Origin: Spelaeicoccus albus
GTDB lineage: Bacteria; Actinomycetota; Actinomycetes; Actinomycetales; Brevibacteriaceae
Reading direction: 5' to 3'
NCBI RefSeq assembly: GCF_013409065.1
Contig: NZ_JACBZP010000001.1
Coordinates: forward strand, 1,178,001-1,242,000
Length of the DNA: 64,000 bases
Shown here: positions 44,153 to 53,202 of the stretch, piece after piece
Layout of the letters: the number at the start of each line of letters is the position of its first letter
Position numbering within the stretch: the stretch's first letter is position 1
The notes under the pieces: generated by a model
Databases searched by the model: none
What the model was told of the DNA's origin: nothing
Seen by the model: the letters and a program-made list of their open reading frames with translations, nothing else
Position numbers and translations under genes: made by a program

Positions 44153-45258
44153 ATGTCGGAATCATCGGGTGCGGCGCCATCATCACCCAATATCTGCAAA
44201 CCATCCCGCGCCTTGCATCGTTGCGACTGTGCGCCGTGGCAGACCTCGACGCCGACCGCGCACGCGATGCTGCCGACAGTGCCCGGGACGCCGGCGTCCC
44301 CGGCGTGCGGGCGCTGACAGTTGCGGAGTTGTTGAATGACCGGCAGATCGACGTCGTTCTGAACTTGACGACCCCTGCCGCGCACGCGTCGGTGGCAGTG
44401 CAAGCCATCGAATCCGGTAAGAACGTGTATGGCGAGAAGCCGCTTGCCGCCACGACGGATGAGGCACGCAAGGTCCTCGACGCCGCGGCGGACGCCGGGA
44501 TTCATATCGGCAGCGCCCCCGACACGGTATTGGGGACCGGCGTGCAAACGGCGCGCCGGGCCATCGACGACGGGCTGCTGGGTCGCCCGGTGGCGGCGAC
44601 GGCCACGATGGTCACGCCCGGGCATGAGCGGTGGCATCCGAACCCGGACTTCTACTATGTGCCCGGAGGTGGGCCGCTGCTGGACATGGGGCCGTACTAC
44701 GTGACGGCGCTGGTGACGCTGCTGGGCCCGGTCGCCTCGGTGATCGGCGCGGCTAATCACACGCGGATCGAGCGGACCATCGGGTCGGGGCCGCGACAAG
44801 GAGAACGTATCCCTGTTTCCGTCGACACCCACGTCACGGGGGTGCTGGTGCACGAATCGGGCGTCCTGTCGACGCTGGTGATGAGCTTCGATGCGGCGGC
44901 GACCCGGTCGGCGAATATCGAGGTGCACGGCGAAAAGGCGTCGCTCGTGGTCCCGGACCCGAACGAGTTCGGCGGCGACGTGCGACTGCGCGCCATCGGT
45001 GACGACGACTGGCGCACACTGCCGATATCGGCTGGATACCGGGAAGCGGCGCGCGGGTTCGGGCTCGGTGATATGGCAGTGACGGCGGCCGGGGAGGAGC
45101 CGCGGGCCGGCGGCGTGCTGGCCTATCACGCGCTCGACGTGATGGAGTCACTGTTGGCGTCGGCAAAGCGGGGCGCATCGGTCACAGTGGAAAGTAGTTG
45201 TGCCCGGCCGTCCCCGGTCCCGTTGGCCGACGCGCCGTCCGCGATAAAGTCGGTGTGA
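44137..45258 (+). CDS. Second Gfo/Idh/MocA-family oxidoreductase
   Basis: This 373-residue protein starts with a Rossmann GIIGCGAIITQYL (about 6-18), then a VLNLTTPAAHASVAVQAIESGKNVYGEKPLAATT motif with EKP (about 95-105). The typical substrate region DTVLGTGVQTARRAIDDG and a Y-x-x-x-G-G-G-P-L-L-D-M-G-P-Y-Y stretch follow. GTG 44137 has AAAGGGG upstream and overlaps thuA by 16 bases. It is a paralogue of the 41175 gene with the same fold but a different C-terminal domain, probably acting on the same pathway. Confidence 0.9.
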   Translation: MGEPVNVGIIGCGAIITQYLQTIPRLASLRLCAVADLDADRARDAADSARDAGVPGVRALTVAELLNDRQIDVVLNLTTPAAHASVAVQAIESGKNVYGEKPLAATTDEARKVLDAAADAGIHIGSAPDTVLGTGVQTARRAIDDGLLGRPVAATATMVTPGHERWHPNPDFYYVPGGGPLLDMGPYYVTALVTLLGPVASVIGAANHTRIERTIGSGPRQGERIPVSVDTHVTGVLVHESGVLSTLVMSFDAAATRSANIEVHGEKASLVVPDPNEFGGDVRLRAIGDDDWRTLPISAGYREAARGFGLGDMAVTAAGEEPRAGGVLAYHALDVMESLLASAKRGASVTVESSCARPSPVPLADAPSAIKSV

Positions 45259-45304
45259 CGGGCGCCGGCGCGCCCGGTGGATGCCGAAAGAATGAGGGAC
45301 GGCT

Positions 45305-46498
45305 GTGGCAGAGGGGCGACGCGGGAACAATCTCGATGCCGTCAAGCGTCATAATCTGTCCACCGTGCTCTCGCTCGTGCACCGGCGCGACGCGTCGTCC
45401 CGGGCGGAACTCACTCGCGCGACGGGACTGAACCGGTCGACGACCGCAGCCTTGGTCAATGAACTCGCCGGTCGCCGGCTGGTCGAAACGTCTGCCCCGG
45501 ACGCAAACGCGCGCGTGGGCAGGCCGAGCCCGCTGGTCGCTGCGAATCCGGACGTCGTGGCGCTAGCCGTGAACCCGGAGGTCGACGCCGTGACGGTCGG
45601 CGTGGTCGGGCTCGACGGCACAGTGCACGAGGTGGAGCGGCATGAGACCGCAGCCATCCCCGCGGCGCGCGACGCGGTGTCGATCGCCGCCGACATGATC
45701 GCCCGGCTGGCGTTTCGTCGCGCGGGACCCAAGCAGGGTGCGCGCCGCGTGGTGGGCGTGGGCGTGGCCGTTCCGGGCTTGGTGCGGGAATCGGACGGCG
45801 TCGTGCGCCTTGCCCCGCATTTGAAATGGACTGACGAGCGATTTGCCGCCGAACTGGCCGAAGCGACCGGGTTGTCCGTGTGGGCGGCTAATGACGCGAA
45901 CCTTGGCGCAAACGCCGAACATCTCTTTGGCGCGGGCCGGGGCGTGACCGAAATGGTGTATGTCAACGGCGGCGCCAGCGGTATCGGCGCCGGAGTCATA
46001 TCGGCTGCCAGCCCCTTGACGGGGATATCCGGGTACGCCGGCGAGCTCGGGCACACGCTGGTGAACAGCGGCGGACGCCGGTGTCACTGCGGCGCGGTGG
46101 GGTGTCTGGAAACGGAAGTGAGCCAACGGGCACTGCTGGACGTGCTCGGATGGAAGGCTGCGGACGCCGGCGAATTGGAAGAGGCGTTGACCGGAGGCAA
46201 GGCTAACGGAGCGGTTCGCCGCGAGGTGGATCGGCAGTTGGCGTCCCTGGCCGTGGCGTTGCGGAACGCGACAAATGTGTTCAATCCCCAGCTGATCGTG
46301 TTGGGTGGATTCTTGCGGGCTTTGGTTTCCGCGGCGCCCGGACGGTTGGACGAGCTCGTGGTGGCCGAGGCACTGTCGGTGTCTGCCGAGTCGGTGCGGA
46401 TCGCGCCGGCCGAGTTGGGGACCGAGTTGCTGATGATCGGCGCGGCGGAGCTTGCATTTCGTGCACTGATTGCCGACCCGGCCGAATGGAAAGGGTGA
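45305..46498 (+). CDS. ROK-family transcriptional regulator (XylR/NagC type)
   Basis: This 397-residue protein has an N-terminal winged-helix DNA-binding domain (NLDAVKRHNLSTVLSLVHRRDASSRAELTRATGLNRSTTAALVNEL, about 8-55). The ROK sugar-kinase-like domain follows, with VGVGVAVPGLV and the zinc motif CHCGAVGCLETE (about 260-270). The kinase DNA motif W-A-A-N-D-A-N-L-G is kept. GTG 45305 starts the gene after a 46-base gap. It probably controls the sugar genes here; the 9-bp palindrome before xylA is a candidate target. Confidence 0.85.
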   Translation: MAEGRRGNNLDAVKRHNLSTVLSLVHRRDASSRAELTRATGLNRSTTAALVNELAGRRLVETSAPDANARVGRPSPLVAANPDVVALAVNPEVDAVTVGVVGLDGTVHEVERHETAAIPAARDAVSIAADMIARLAFRRAGPKQGARRVVGVGVAVPGLVRESDGVVRLAPHLKWTDERFAAELAEATGLSVWAANDANLGANAEHLFGAGRGVTEMVYVNGGASGIGAGVISAASPLTGISGYAGELGHTLVNSGGRRCHCGAVGCLETEVSQRALLDVLGWKAADAGELEEALTGGKANGAVRREVDRQLASLAVALRNATNVFNPQLIVLGGFLRALVSAAPGRLDELVVAEALSVSAESVRIAPAELGTELLMIGAAELAFRALIADPAEWKG

Positions 46499-46502
46499 GG
46501 AT

Positions 46503-47765
46503 ATGAGCGGCACGACGAGACGCGAGGCACTGATGCCGGACTCCGAGCGGATTGCTGCGGACCTGCGCGAGTTGTCGTCATTTACCGAAAGCGCCGAACC
46601 GGGATGGAGTAGGCGCGTGTTCTCGGAGCCGTATCGCGCCGCGCGCGGCTTCGTCGAGCAGCGAATGCGCGGCGCCGGGCTCGACACCCACGTGGATGCG
46701 GCGGGCAATATCGTCGGCCGGCTGGCCGGACGCCGTCAGACACTGCCGGCGCTGATGACCGGGTCGCACACGGATACCGTGCACGCCGGCGGCCGGTTCG
46801 ACGGCATGGTGGGCGTGCTCGGGGCTATCGAGGTGGCCAGGCGCCTGCGCGAAACCGGTACCGAGTTGGAGCGGGACCTGTACGTCGTTGATTTTCTGGG
46901 TGAGGAAGCGAACCCGTTCGGGCTCTCGTGCATGGGGTCACGGGCGATCGCGGGCAGCTTGAGCCGGGACCACCTTGATCGGCAGGATGAGACAGGGTTG
47001 CGCCTTGGCGACGCGATGAGTCGATTCGGTGTTGCGCCGGAGCATGCCTTGGAAATGGCGTGGTCACCCGGGTCCCTGCAGGGGTATGTCGAATTGCACA
47101 TCGAGCAAGGTCCGGTTCTGGAGCGGGGAAGCAAGCAGATTGGCGTGGTCACTGCCATCGCCGGCATCGAGCGGCTACTTGCGTCGTTCAGCGGACGTGC
47201 CGATCATGCCGGCACGATGCCGATGGCGGGCAGACAGGACGCGTTGGTGGCAGCGGCGTCCGCAGTCTTGACGATCGAGCGGGAGGCGTGCGGCGCCCCG
47301 ATCCACGGGGTTTCGACCACCGGACGAATCGAGTCGTCGCCCGGATCATTCAACATTGTGCCGGACGAGGCGCGGATCTGGGCGGAAATGCGCAGCATCG
47401 ATGCGTCCTGGCTGCAAGGGGCAAAGCGCCGCGTGGCCGAGCGGATTGCCGCCGAAGCGTCGGACCGAGGCGTAGATGCAGTGCTCGAGTGGCTGAACGA
47501 CTCGGAAACCGTGAGCGCGACGACGTCCGTGCAGGACCGCATCGCCGGAGCGGCCGACGACCTCGGGTTTTGCTGGGAAGCCATGCCCAGCGGCGCCGGC
47601 CATGATGCGGCCCACATCGCGGCGATCGCACCGATGGGCATGATCTTCGTGCCGTCGGCCGGCGGGCGCAGTCACGTGCCGGAGGAGTTCACCGATGTCG
47701 CCGACATTGCCCGGGGCGTTCACCTGTTGGCCGCGTCGCTCGTCGATCTGGATCGCGGCAATTAG
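46503..47765 (+). CDS. M20-family Zn-dependent amidase/carbamoylase
   Basis: This 420-residue enzyme has GSHTDTVHAGGRFDGMVGVLGAIE (zinc His and Asp, about 80-103), then VVDFLGEEANPFGLSC (about 130-145), LHIEQGPVLERGS (about 192) and GAGHDAAHIAAIAP with SHVPEEFTDV near the C-terminus. It resembles allantoate amidohydrolase and N-carbamoyl-L-amino acid hydrolase, like the 25073 gene. ATG 46503 is preceded by GTGAGGAT. It follows the ROK gene by five bases and converges with the TetR gene, overlapping it by four bases. Confidence 0.85.
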   Translation: MSGTTRREALMPDSERIAADLRELSSFTESAEPGWSRRVFSEPYRAARGFVEQRMRGAGLDTHVDAAGNIVGRLAGRRQTLPALMTGSHTDTVHAGGRFDGMVGVLGAIEVARRLRETGTELERDLYVVDFLGEEANPFGLSCMGSRAIAGSLSRDHLDRQDETGLRLGDAMSRFGVAPEHALEMAWSPGSLQGYVELHIEQGPVLERGSKQIGVVTAIAGIERLLASFSGRADHAGTMPMAGRQDALVAAASAVLTIEREACGAPIHGVSTTGRIESSPGSFNIVPDEARIWAEMRSIDASWLQGAKRRVAERIAAEASDRGVDAVLEWLNDSETVSATTSVQDRIAGAADDLGFCWEAMPSGAGHDAAHIAAIAPMGMIFVPSAGGRSHVPEEFTDVADIARGVHLLAASLVDLDRGN

Positions 47766-48382
47766 CCGGTGGGCTTCCGTGGCATGATCGCCGGGCAGCC
47801 GGCTTGGGAAGCGTACAGGCGGATTGCGCGGCGCGCCGCATCGACTGTGATCAAGCTATTTCCCGCGACAATATGCAGCCCATAGGCATCTTCGAGGGCG
47901 ACAAAGTTCATTGCGATATCCGGAATCTCGCCGACCGGATTGAATGAATCCGCCGCTGCTCCCGCCTCGAGGATCTCCGTGAAAACCGCGAGTTGACGTC
48001 GATAGAGTTTGCGGACGAGCCGGTCGTGTAACTCCGAGGTGCCGGCGAGCACGTCGAACTCGTATAGGAGACGCATCAATGCGTCGTCCGGTCCACTTGG
48101 CAGGCCGGACTCTATCGCGATCCCGAGTTTCTGGCTCGGGCCGTCGGCACCCGACACGAGTGCTTCACGCTCGTCGCCGACGCGCTGAATACCGGCGGCG
48201 TGCGCTTCGACCAGGAGAGAGTTCAGGTCGTCGTAGTAATAGAGCAATGCGCCGCGCGTGAGTCCCGCTTCGTTGGCGACATCGGTCATCGACAACTGTC
48301 TCAGTCCGCGTCCGGCAGCGGCAGTGAGTGCGGCTTGAATGAGATCCTCACGCCGGCGTTCTTGTGTACGAGGGCGAGCCAT
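47762..48382 (-). CDS. TetR-family regulator (BetI-like) of the amidohydrolase cluster
   Basis: This 206-residue protein has an N-terminal TetR helix-turn-helix (GLRQLSMTDVANEAGLTRGALLYYYDDLNSLLVEA, about 25-60). The gene is divergent from the amidohydrolase at 48476, and the gap holds the 12-bp-armed palindrome 48420-48449 and a smaller palindrome at 48404-48416. It likely represses itself and the amidohydrolase-permease pair. The extended frame to 48673 is a shadow. Confidence 0.85.
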   Translation of the reverse strand: MARPRTQERRREDLIQAALTAAAGRGLRQLSMTDVANEAGLTRGALLYYYDDLNSLLVEAHAAGIQRVGDEREALVSGADGPSQKLGIAIESGLPSGPDDALMRLLYEFDVLAGTSELHDRLVRKLYRRQLAVFTEILEAGAAADSFNPVGEIPDIAMNFVALEDAYGLHIVAGNSLITVDAARRAIRLYASQAGCPAIMPRKPTG

Positions 48383-48403
48383 CTCTTGACAGTATCGTAT
48401 GGC

Positions 48404-48416
48404 GAGTGTCACACTC
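48404..48416. promoter_or_regulatory. Small palindrome near the TetR start
   Basis: GAGTGT-C-ACACTC has perfect 6-bp arms. It lies 22 bases upstream of the TetR ATG. It could be an independent site or part of the same operator region as 48420-48449. Its arms do not match those of the larger palindrome. Confidence 0.35.
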
Positions 48417-48419
48417 CAA

Positions 48420-48449
48420 GAGTTATTTGACACTAACGTCAAATAACTC
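48420..48449. promoter_or_regulatory. Large operator-like palindrome in the TetR/amidohydrolase gap
   Basis: GAGTTATTTGAC-ACTAAC-GTCAAATAACTC has perfect 12-bp arms and a 6-base centre. It ends 27 bases before the amidohydrolase start and begins 38 bases upstream of the TetR start. Size and AT-rich arms fit a TetR-family dimer-of-dimers site. It is the clearest operator in the window. Confidence 0.8.
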
Positions 48450-48475
48450 GTGAGGTGATTGAAGGAGTGCAGCTC

Positions 48476-50119
48476 GTGATGATGCTCGACACGCTGTTCA
48501 CCGGTGGGGCGGTTCGGACTTTTTCCGTCGGCGCACCGTGGGCTGAGGCCGTCGGAGTCACCGATGGCGTCATCAGCTATCTGGGAACGGCCGCCGATGC
48601 GCCCGCTGCGCGGTCCACGGTTCACTTGGACGGCCGGCTGGTTACCCCGGGCATCATTGATTCGCATAATCACTTGCTGTTGGGATTCGATGACGACGCG
48701 GTCAGTCTGGAGGGAGCGTCAACTCTCGCCGAAGTTCGACGACGAATTAGTGAGCATGCGGTTGCTCGCCCGGATTTGAAGTGGATCTGCGCGGAAAATG
48801 CCGTGTATTCCGTGGTCGATGGTCGCCGTCCGAATTCCGACGATCTCGCCGGTTTGACCGACAGGCCCATTTTCATCACTACGTACGATCAGCATTCGGT
48901 GTGGCTGAACCACGCTGCGATGTCCGCTTTGGGCATTGATCGCGGCGGCGATATCGCATGGGGAAACCCGGAACGGGACCGTTCCGGCGGACGGGCCACC
49001 GGCTGGGTGACTGATTTCTATACGTCTGCGATGACGAGACACGGGCTTGAGGGGTTGCAGGGATCCATCCCGCTGTACTCCCCGGAACGGCGGTATCGGA
49101 GGCTTGTCTCCAGCCTCGATATGGCGGCTCGGTTTGGCATCACGACGGTCGTGGAGCCGCAAGTACCTCTGGCAGAGCTGGACCTGATGTACCGGGCGGA
49201 AGCGGAAAAACGAATGAGATCGCGAGTGATATCAGCGATCTATCATCCAGTCGGGGCGGACGCCGAGTTTCGGCGTGATATCCGCGAGGCCGTTGACGAT
49301 GGACCGAAAACGGGAAAGCTACGTCTCGGACCGGTCAAGCTATATGCGGACGACGTCATCGAACCGCATACGGCAGCCATGTTGGACGATTACTCGAACC
49401 GACCCGGTAAACGGGGACGGCCGACGTTGCCTCCGACGGAATTCTCCGCGCTGGTGACGGAACTTGATCGCATGGGCTTCAAGACACACACGCATGCGAC
49501 AGGGGACTGGGGCGTGCGAGTGGCGCTTGACGCTATTGAGGCCGCAGCGGCCCGGAACAAGACCGTCGATCGTCGCCACGGCATTGTCCATGTGGAATGT
49601 CTTGATCCGGAGGATCTCCCGCGTTTTCGTCGCTCGGGGATCGTCGCCGCTATGCAACCGCGTCACTGTTCGCCCGATCTTGTTGCCGGAACGTGGATGG
49701 AGAATGTCGGTGAAGATCGGTGGGATCGTGCGTGGCGGTACAACTCGCTTATCAAATCGGGTGCTCATGTTGCTTTTTCCAGTGACTGGCAGGTCGGTGA
49801 AATGGACCCGCTGGTGGGGGTCTACAGCGCTATGACCAGAGCCGGTCTGAACGGCGACGCCGCGTGGACGCCGGACGAGCGGGTCGGACTTGACCAAGCA
49901 CTCCGAGCGTATACGCAGGCCGGAGCATGGGCCTGGCATGCCGAGAATGAACTGGGATCGCTCCAAATCGGCGCTCGGGCGGATCTCGTCGTTTGGTCGG
50001 AAAACTTGTACGACCTCCAGGCGGGCGAACTGCTTGACCAACGTGCCGATCTCACCGTCGTCGGCGGCGAAATAGTCCATGACGCAACATCCGAAAGCGG
50101 CGCGGTCGGGGCCGCATAG
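48476..50119 (+). CDS. YtcJ-like amidohydrolase, second copy type
   Basis: This 547-residue protein has LVTPGIIDSHNHLLLGFD (metal His-x-His-type motif, about residues 55-72). Later features are FKTHTHATGDWGVRVALDAIEAA (His, about 340), HGIVHVECLDPEDLPRF (His, about 370) and AFSSDWQVGEMDPL near 440 (metal Asp). It is related in plan to the 26401 enzyme. SD GAAGGAG (48461-48467) fits GTG 48476, with ATG 48479 and 48482 just after; the earlier GTG 48455 is too close to the SD. It is followed by an amino-acid-type permease, so the substrate may be an amide or cyclic amide imported by it. Confidence 0.8.
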   Translation: MMMLDTLFTGGAVRTFSVGAPWAEAVGVTDGVISYLGTAADAPAARSTVHLDGRLVTPGIIDSHNHLLLGFDDDAVSLEGASTLAEVRRRISEHAVARPDLKWICAENAVYSVVDGRRPNSDDLAGLTDRPIFITTYDQHSVWLNHAAMSALGIDRGGDIAWGNPERDRSGGRATGWVTDFYTSAMTRHGLEGLQGSIPLYSPERRYRRLVSSLDMAARFGITTVVEPQVPLAELDLMYRAEAEKRMRSRVISAIYHPVGADAEFRRDIREAVDDGPKTGKLRLGPVKLYADDVIEPHTAAMLDDYSNRPGKRGRPTLPPTEFSALVTELDRMGFKTHTHATGDWGVRVALDAIEAAAARNKTVDRRHGIVHVECLDPEDLPRFRRSGIVAAMQPRHCSPDLVAGTWMENVGEDRWDRAWRYNSLIKSGAHVAFSSDWQVGEMDPLVGVYSAMTRAGLNGDAAWTPDERVGLDQALRAYTQAGAWAWHAENELGSLQIGARADLVVWSENLYDLQAGELLDQRADLTVVGGEIVHDATSESGAVGAA

Positions 50120-50168
50120 CACCCTCCGATCATCAAATATCCGTTAGCGAAGCGATGGGGCTCGAAAG

Positions 50169-51545
50169 ATGACAACTACGGAACCAACCGAGACGATGAC
50201 GTCCGCCGAAGGAGGCGGTCAGCTGAAACGAACACTCAAACTTCGGCACATAGTCTTCATCGGGCTCGCCTATATGTCACCCCTTGCAGTCTTTGACACG
50301 TTCGGGATCGTCTCCGACATGACCGACGGTCACGTGCCGATGTCGTATGTCGTGATTTTGATCGCCGTCTTATTCACCGCTTTTAGCTACACGCGGATGG
50401 TCCGAGTGTTTCCATCGGCCGGATCCGCGTACACATACACACGGCAGACAATTCATCCGATCCTCGGATTCATGGTCGGCTGGGCAGCATTGCTGGACTA
50501 CCTCTTCCTGCCGATGATCAACGCCCTGTTGTCCAGCATTTATATGGGAGCTGCGTTTCCGAACGTGCCCGCATGGGTCTGGATCATCTCGACGATCATC
50601 ATCTGCACCTTCTTAAACCTCGTCGGGGTCAAGCTCGCCGTGAAAGTGAACTACGCCCTCGTTGTCGTTGAGGTGGTTGTCGCACTTGCCTTCGTGGGAT
50701 TCACCGTCAAGAACATACTGGCCGGCATGAATGGCGCGGCTGCATCGTTCGCGCCATTTGCGACAAGTGACATGTCGATGTCGGCCGTAGCGGCCGGCGC
50801 ATCGATCTTGGCATTGTCATTCTTAGGTTTTGATGCCGTGACCACTTTGTCAGAGGAGGCGGTAGCGCCGAAGCGTGACATACCGAAGGCGATCTTCATC
50901 ATCGTGGCATTGGCAGGCGTATTCTTCGTCGGAGTCACCTATGTCATGCAGGTCCTCTTCCCCGATGTGTCGGTGATTGCAAACATCGCCGGTGCGTCGC
51001 CGGCTATGGCTAAATACATCGGCGGTGCTGGATTCCAAGCGGTCTTCCTCGGCGGGTATCTGGTTGCCGTACTGGCTTGTGGGCTCACTCAGCAGATGAG
51101 TGCGGGGCGTCTGCTTTTTGCCATGGGACGTGACGGGGTCTTGCCGAAGAAACTATTCGGATATGTGCACCCCAAAACCGGCATCCCGGTCTTCAATATT
51201 CTGCTCATTGCGCTGCTGGCGTCGTCTGCGGTGTTCCTCGACCTGAACCAGGCGGCGTCGCTCATCAACTTCGGCGCATTCGTCGCGTTCGCCTTCGTGA
51301 ACCTTTCGGTAATCGTCTATTACTTCCGGATGCTCAAGGACAAGTCGAGGACCTCCGCATTTGGCTTCGTCATCGTGCCCGCTGTCGGTGTCATCATCAA
51401 CGTCCTCCTCTGGTTCACTCTTGAGCCGACGGCAAAGGTCGTCGGGTTCGGCTGGGCGGCCGTCGGCCTCATTTACGTACTGTGGAAGACTCGATTCTTC
51501 CGGCAGGCTCCGCCTCAGTTCGAGGCAGACAACCAGCCGGCTTGA
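50169..51545 (+). CDS. APC-family amino acid permease
   Basis: This 458-residue protein has twelve hydrophobic segments. The first membrane region carries GLAYMSPLAVFDTFGIVSDMT, the APC motif around helix 1. Next come SAYTYTRQTIHPILGFMVGWAALLDYLF, then FLGFDAVTTLSEEAVAPKRDIPKAI (about 218-243), a strong APC signature. It imports an amino acid or related amine. It lies 49 bases downstream of the amidohydrolase in the same operon and overlaps the convergent M20 gene by 31 bases. Confidence 0.9.
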   Translation: MTTTEPTETMTSAEGGGQLKRTLKLRHIVFIGLAYMSPLAVFDTFGIVSDMTDGHVPMSYVVILIAVLFTAFSYTRMVRVFPSAGSAYTYTRQTIHPILGFMVGWAALLDYLFLPMINALLSSIYMGAAFPNVPAWVWIISTIIICTFLNLVGVKLAVKVNYALVVVEVVVALAFVGFTVKNILAGMNGAAASFAPFATSDMSMSAVAAGASILALSFLGFDAVTTLSEEAVAPKRDIPKAIFIIVALAGVFFVGVTYVMQVLFPDVSVIANIAGASPAMAKYIGGAGFQAVFLGGYLVAVLACGLTQQMSAGRLLFAMGRDGVLPKKLFGYVHPKTGIPVFNILLIALLASSAVFLDLNQAASLINFGAFVAFAFVNLSVIVYYFRMLKDKSRTSAFGFVIVPAVGVIINVLLWFTLEPTAKVVGFGWAAVGLIYVLWKTRFFRQAPPQFEADNQPA

Positions 51546-52813
51546 CGCACTCCGCACCAGTCGGCGATGAACAAGGCAATCGACTTGGTGATTTGGCGGG
51601 TCGATTCGAGATGCACGCGTTCATCGAAGGCGTGAATGTTCTCCGTACGGGGGCCGTAGACGAGGGTCGGCGTGTCTGCGTACAGGGTAAAAACGCGCGC
51701 GTCGAGGTAGCCGGGCGTGGTGAACGACTCGAGCCCGGAGCCGAACACCGTCTCGTGTGCTGCCGACAACGTGCTCTCCGCCTCCGAGCCTTCATCCAAG
51801 CGATACCCTTCGGCGTAAAAACCGGTGCGTTCCGCGGTGGGCGTTGCACCGCCGAGGCCCGGATTGGACGTCGAATCGCGGAGACACTTTTCGATCTCGG
51901 CCCACGCGTCGTCGGCGGACGTGCCCGGATAGAACGAAGCGCGGGCGTCGAACTCGCACCAGGCCGGCACGCTGGAGGGCCAGTCGCCGCCGGCGATGCC
52001 GCCGATATTGAAGTTGATCGGGTGATCGAGATCTTCAAATCCCGGATGATTGCCGCGTTCGGCGTTCCAACGTTCTTCCAGTGATCGCAGTTCGCCCATG
52101 GCAGCGTACGCGGCATCGATAGCGTTGAATCCGGCCGTCATCTCGCGCGGATGTGATGGGCGGCCCTCGACGCGGACCTTGAACCAGATGACCCCGACGT
52201 TGGCCCGCACCAGCATGTTCTCTTCGGGTTCGGGGATCAGCACGGCGTCCGCCTCGTACCCGCGGAGGAAAGCCGCCAGCGCACCGTTTCCGGTGCATTC
52301 TTCTTCGACAACGGATTGGAAGCAGATCCGGCCGGTCGGTGCGAGACCGGCAGCGCGGACGGCATCGTAGGCGAAGAGGTTCGCCGCCAGCCCGGCTTTC
52401 ATGTCTCCGGCGCCGCGCCCGTACATCCAGCCGTCACTGATGGCCGGTTCCCACGGCGACCTGGCCCAGGTCTGCTCGGGGCCGGTCGGCACGACGTCGA
52501 CGTGCCCGTTCAAAATGAGGGATCTGCCGTCTTCCGAATCCGGCCGGTAGGTGCCGACCACGTTCACGGCGTTGTCGTACGAGACGGTGACCGGGCCAAA
52601 GCCCGGGTGAGCGGAAATGTCGTCGACGTTGATCGTCCACGAGTCGGTGTCGAAACCGCGCTCGGTGAATTCCTCGGCCATCAGTTCTTGGATTGACGTC
52701 TCTTCGCCGCGTACCGACGGCTCGCGGACGAGCCGTTGTGTGAAGGCGAGCTGGGCGTCGAACCGGTCGTCCACGGCTTGCAGGATTCGCAGTTTTGTCT
52801 GATGGTCAACCAT
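51515..52813 (-). CDS. M20-family deacylase (ArgE/DapE-like)
   Basis: This 432-residue metallopeptidase-fold enzyme has LILNGHVDVVPTGP (zinc His and Asp, about 100-113), then GWMYGRGAGDMKAGLAANL (bridging Asp, about 130-147) and SVVEEECTGNGA (Glu pair, about 167-178). The dimerisation domain holds EGRPSHPREMTAG. Such enzymes remove N-acyl groups from amino acids. ATG 52813 has AGAGG upstream on the minus strand. Its end overlaps the permease end (tail to tail). Confidence 0.85.
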   Translation of the reverse strand: MVDHQTKLRILQAVDDRFDAQLAFTQRLVREPSVRGEETSIQELMAEEFTERGFDTDSWTINVDDISAHPGFGPVTVSYDNAVNVVGTYRPDSEDGRSLILNGHVDVVPTGPEQTWARSPWEPAISDGWMYGRGAGDMKAGLAANLFAYDAVRAAGLAPTGRICFQSVVEEECTGNGALAAFLRGYEADAVLIPEPEENMLVRANVGVIWFKVRVEGRPSHPREMTAGFNAIDAAYAAMGELRSLEERWNAERGNHPGFEDLDHPINFNIGGIAGGDWPSSVPAWCEFDARASFYPGTSADDAWAEIEKCLRDSTSNPGLGGATPTAERTGFYAEGYRLDEGSEAESTLSAAHETVFGSGLESFTTPGYLDARVFTLYADTPTLVYGPRTENIHAFDERVHLESTRQITKSIALFIADWCGVRQAGWLSASN

Positions 52814-52908
52814 AGGAACGCCTCTTTCGAAGTTTCGGCTCGGTGGCACAGCGTCGGCACACTATGACATCGCATACTAGTCGACCGACCGATGGCTACA
52901 CTCGTCTC

Positions 52909-53202
52909 ATGACTGATACGACTGCTATTGCGACAGTGCAAATCGACAATGAATTCACGCGTGTCACCGAGTGGAGGTTCCCGCCCGGAACCGAAACCGG
53001 TATGCACGTCCACGAACTCGACTACGTCGTCGTACCGACGACCACCGGAACTTTGCGCGTCGTGACGCCGGACGAAGAATTCGACAACGTGTTACATCCC
53101 GGGGCGTCGTACACGCGGTCGGTTGGTGCGGAACACAACGTGAAGAACCTCGGCGATCAGGAATGCGCGTTCGTTGAGGTCGAGTTCAAGGGTCGCGGCT
53201 GA
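52909..53202 (+). CDS. Small cupin protein
   Basis: This 97-residue single cupin domain carries cupin motif 1, FPPGTETGMHVHELDYVVV (with H-x-H-x4-E-like spacing), and motif 2 in GASYTRSVGAEHNVKNLGDQECAFVEVEF (with the His in GAEHNV). Metal binding and an isomerase or dioxygenase-like role are possible. It is divergent from the deacylase. The longer frame from 52843 lacks support. Confidence 0.8.
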   Translation: MTDTTAIATVQIDNEFTRVTEWRFPPGTETGMHVHELDYVVVPTTTGTLRVVTPDEEFDNVLHPGASYTRSVGAEHNVKNLGDQECAFVEVEFKGRG

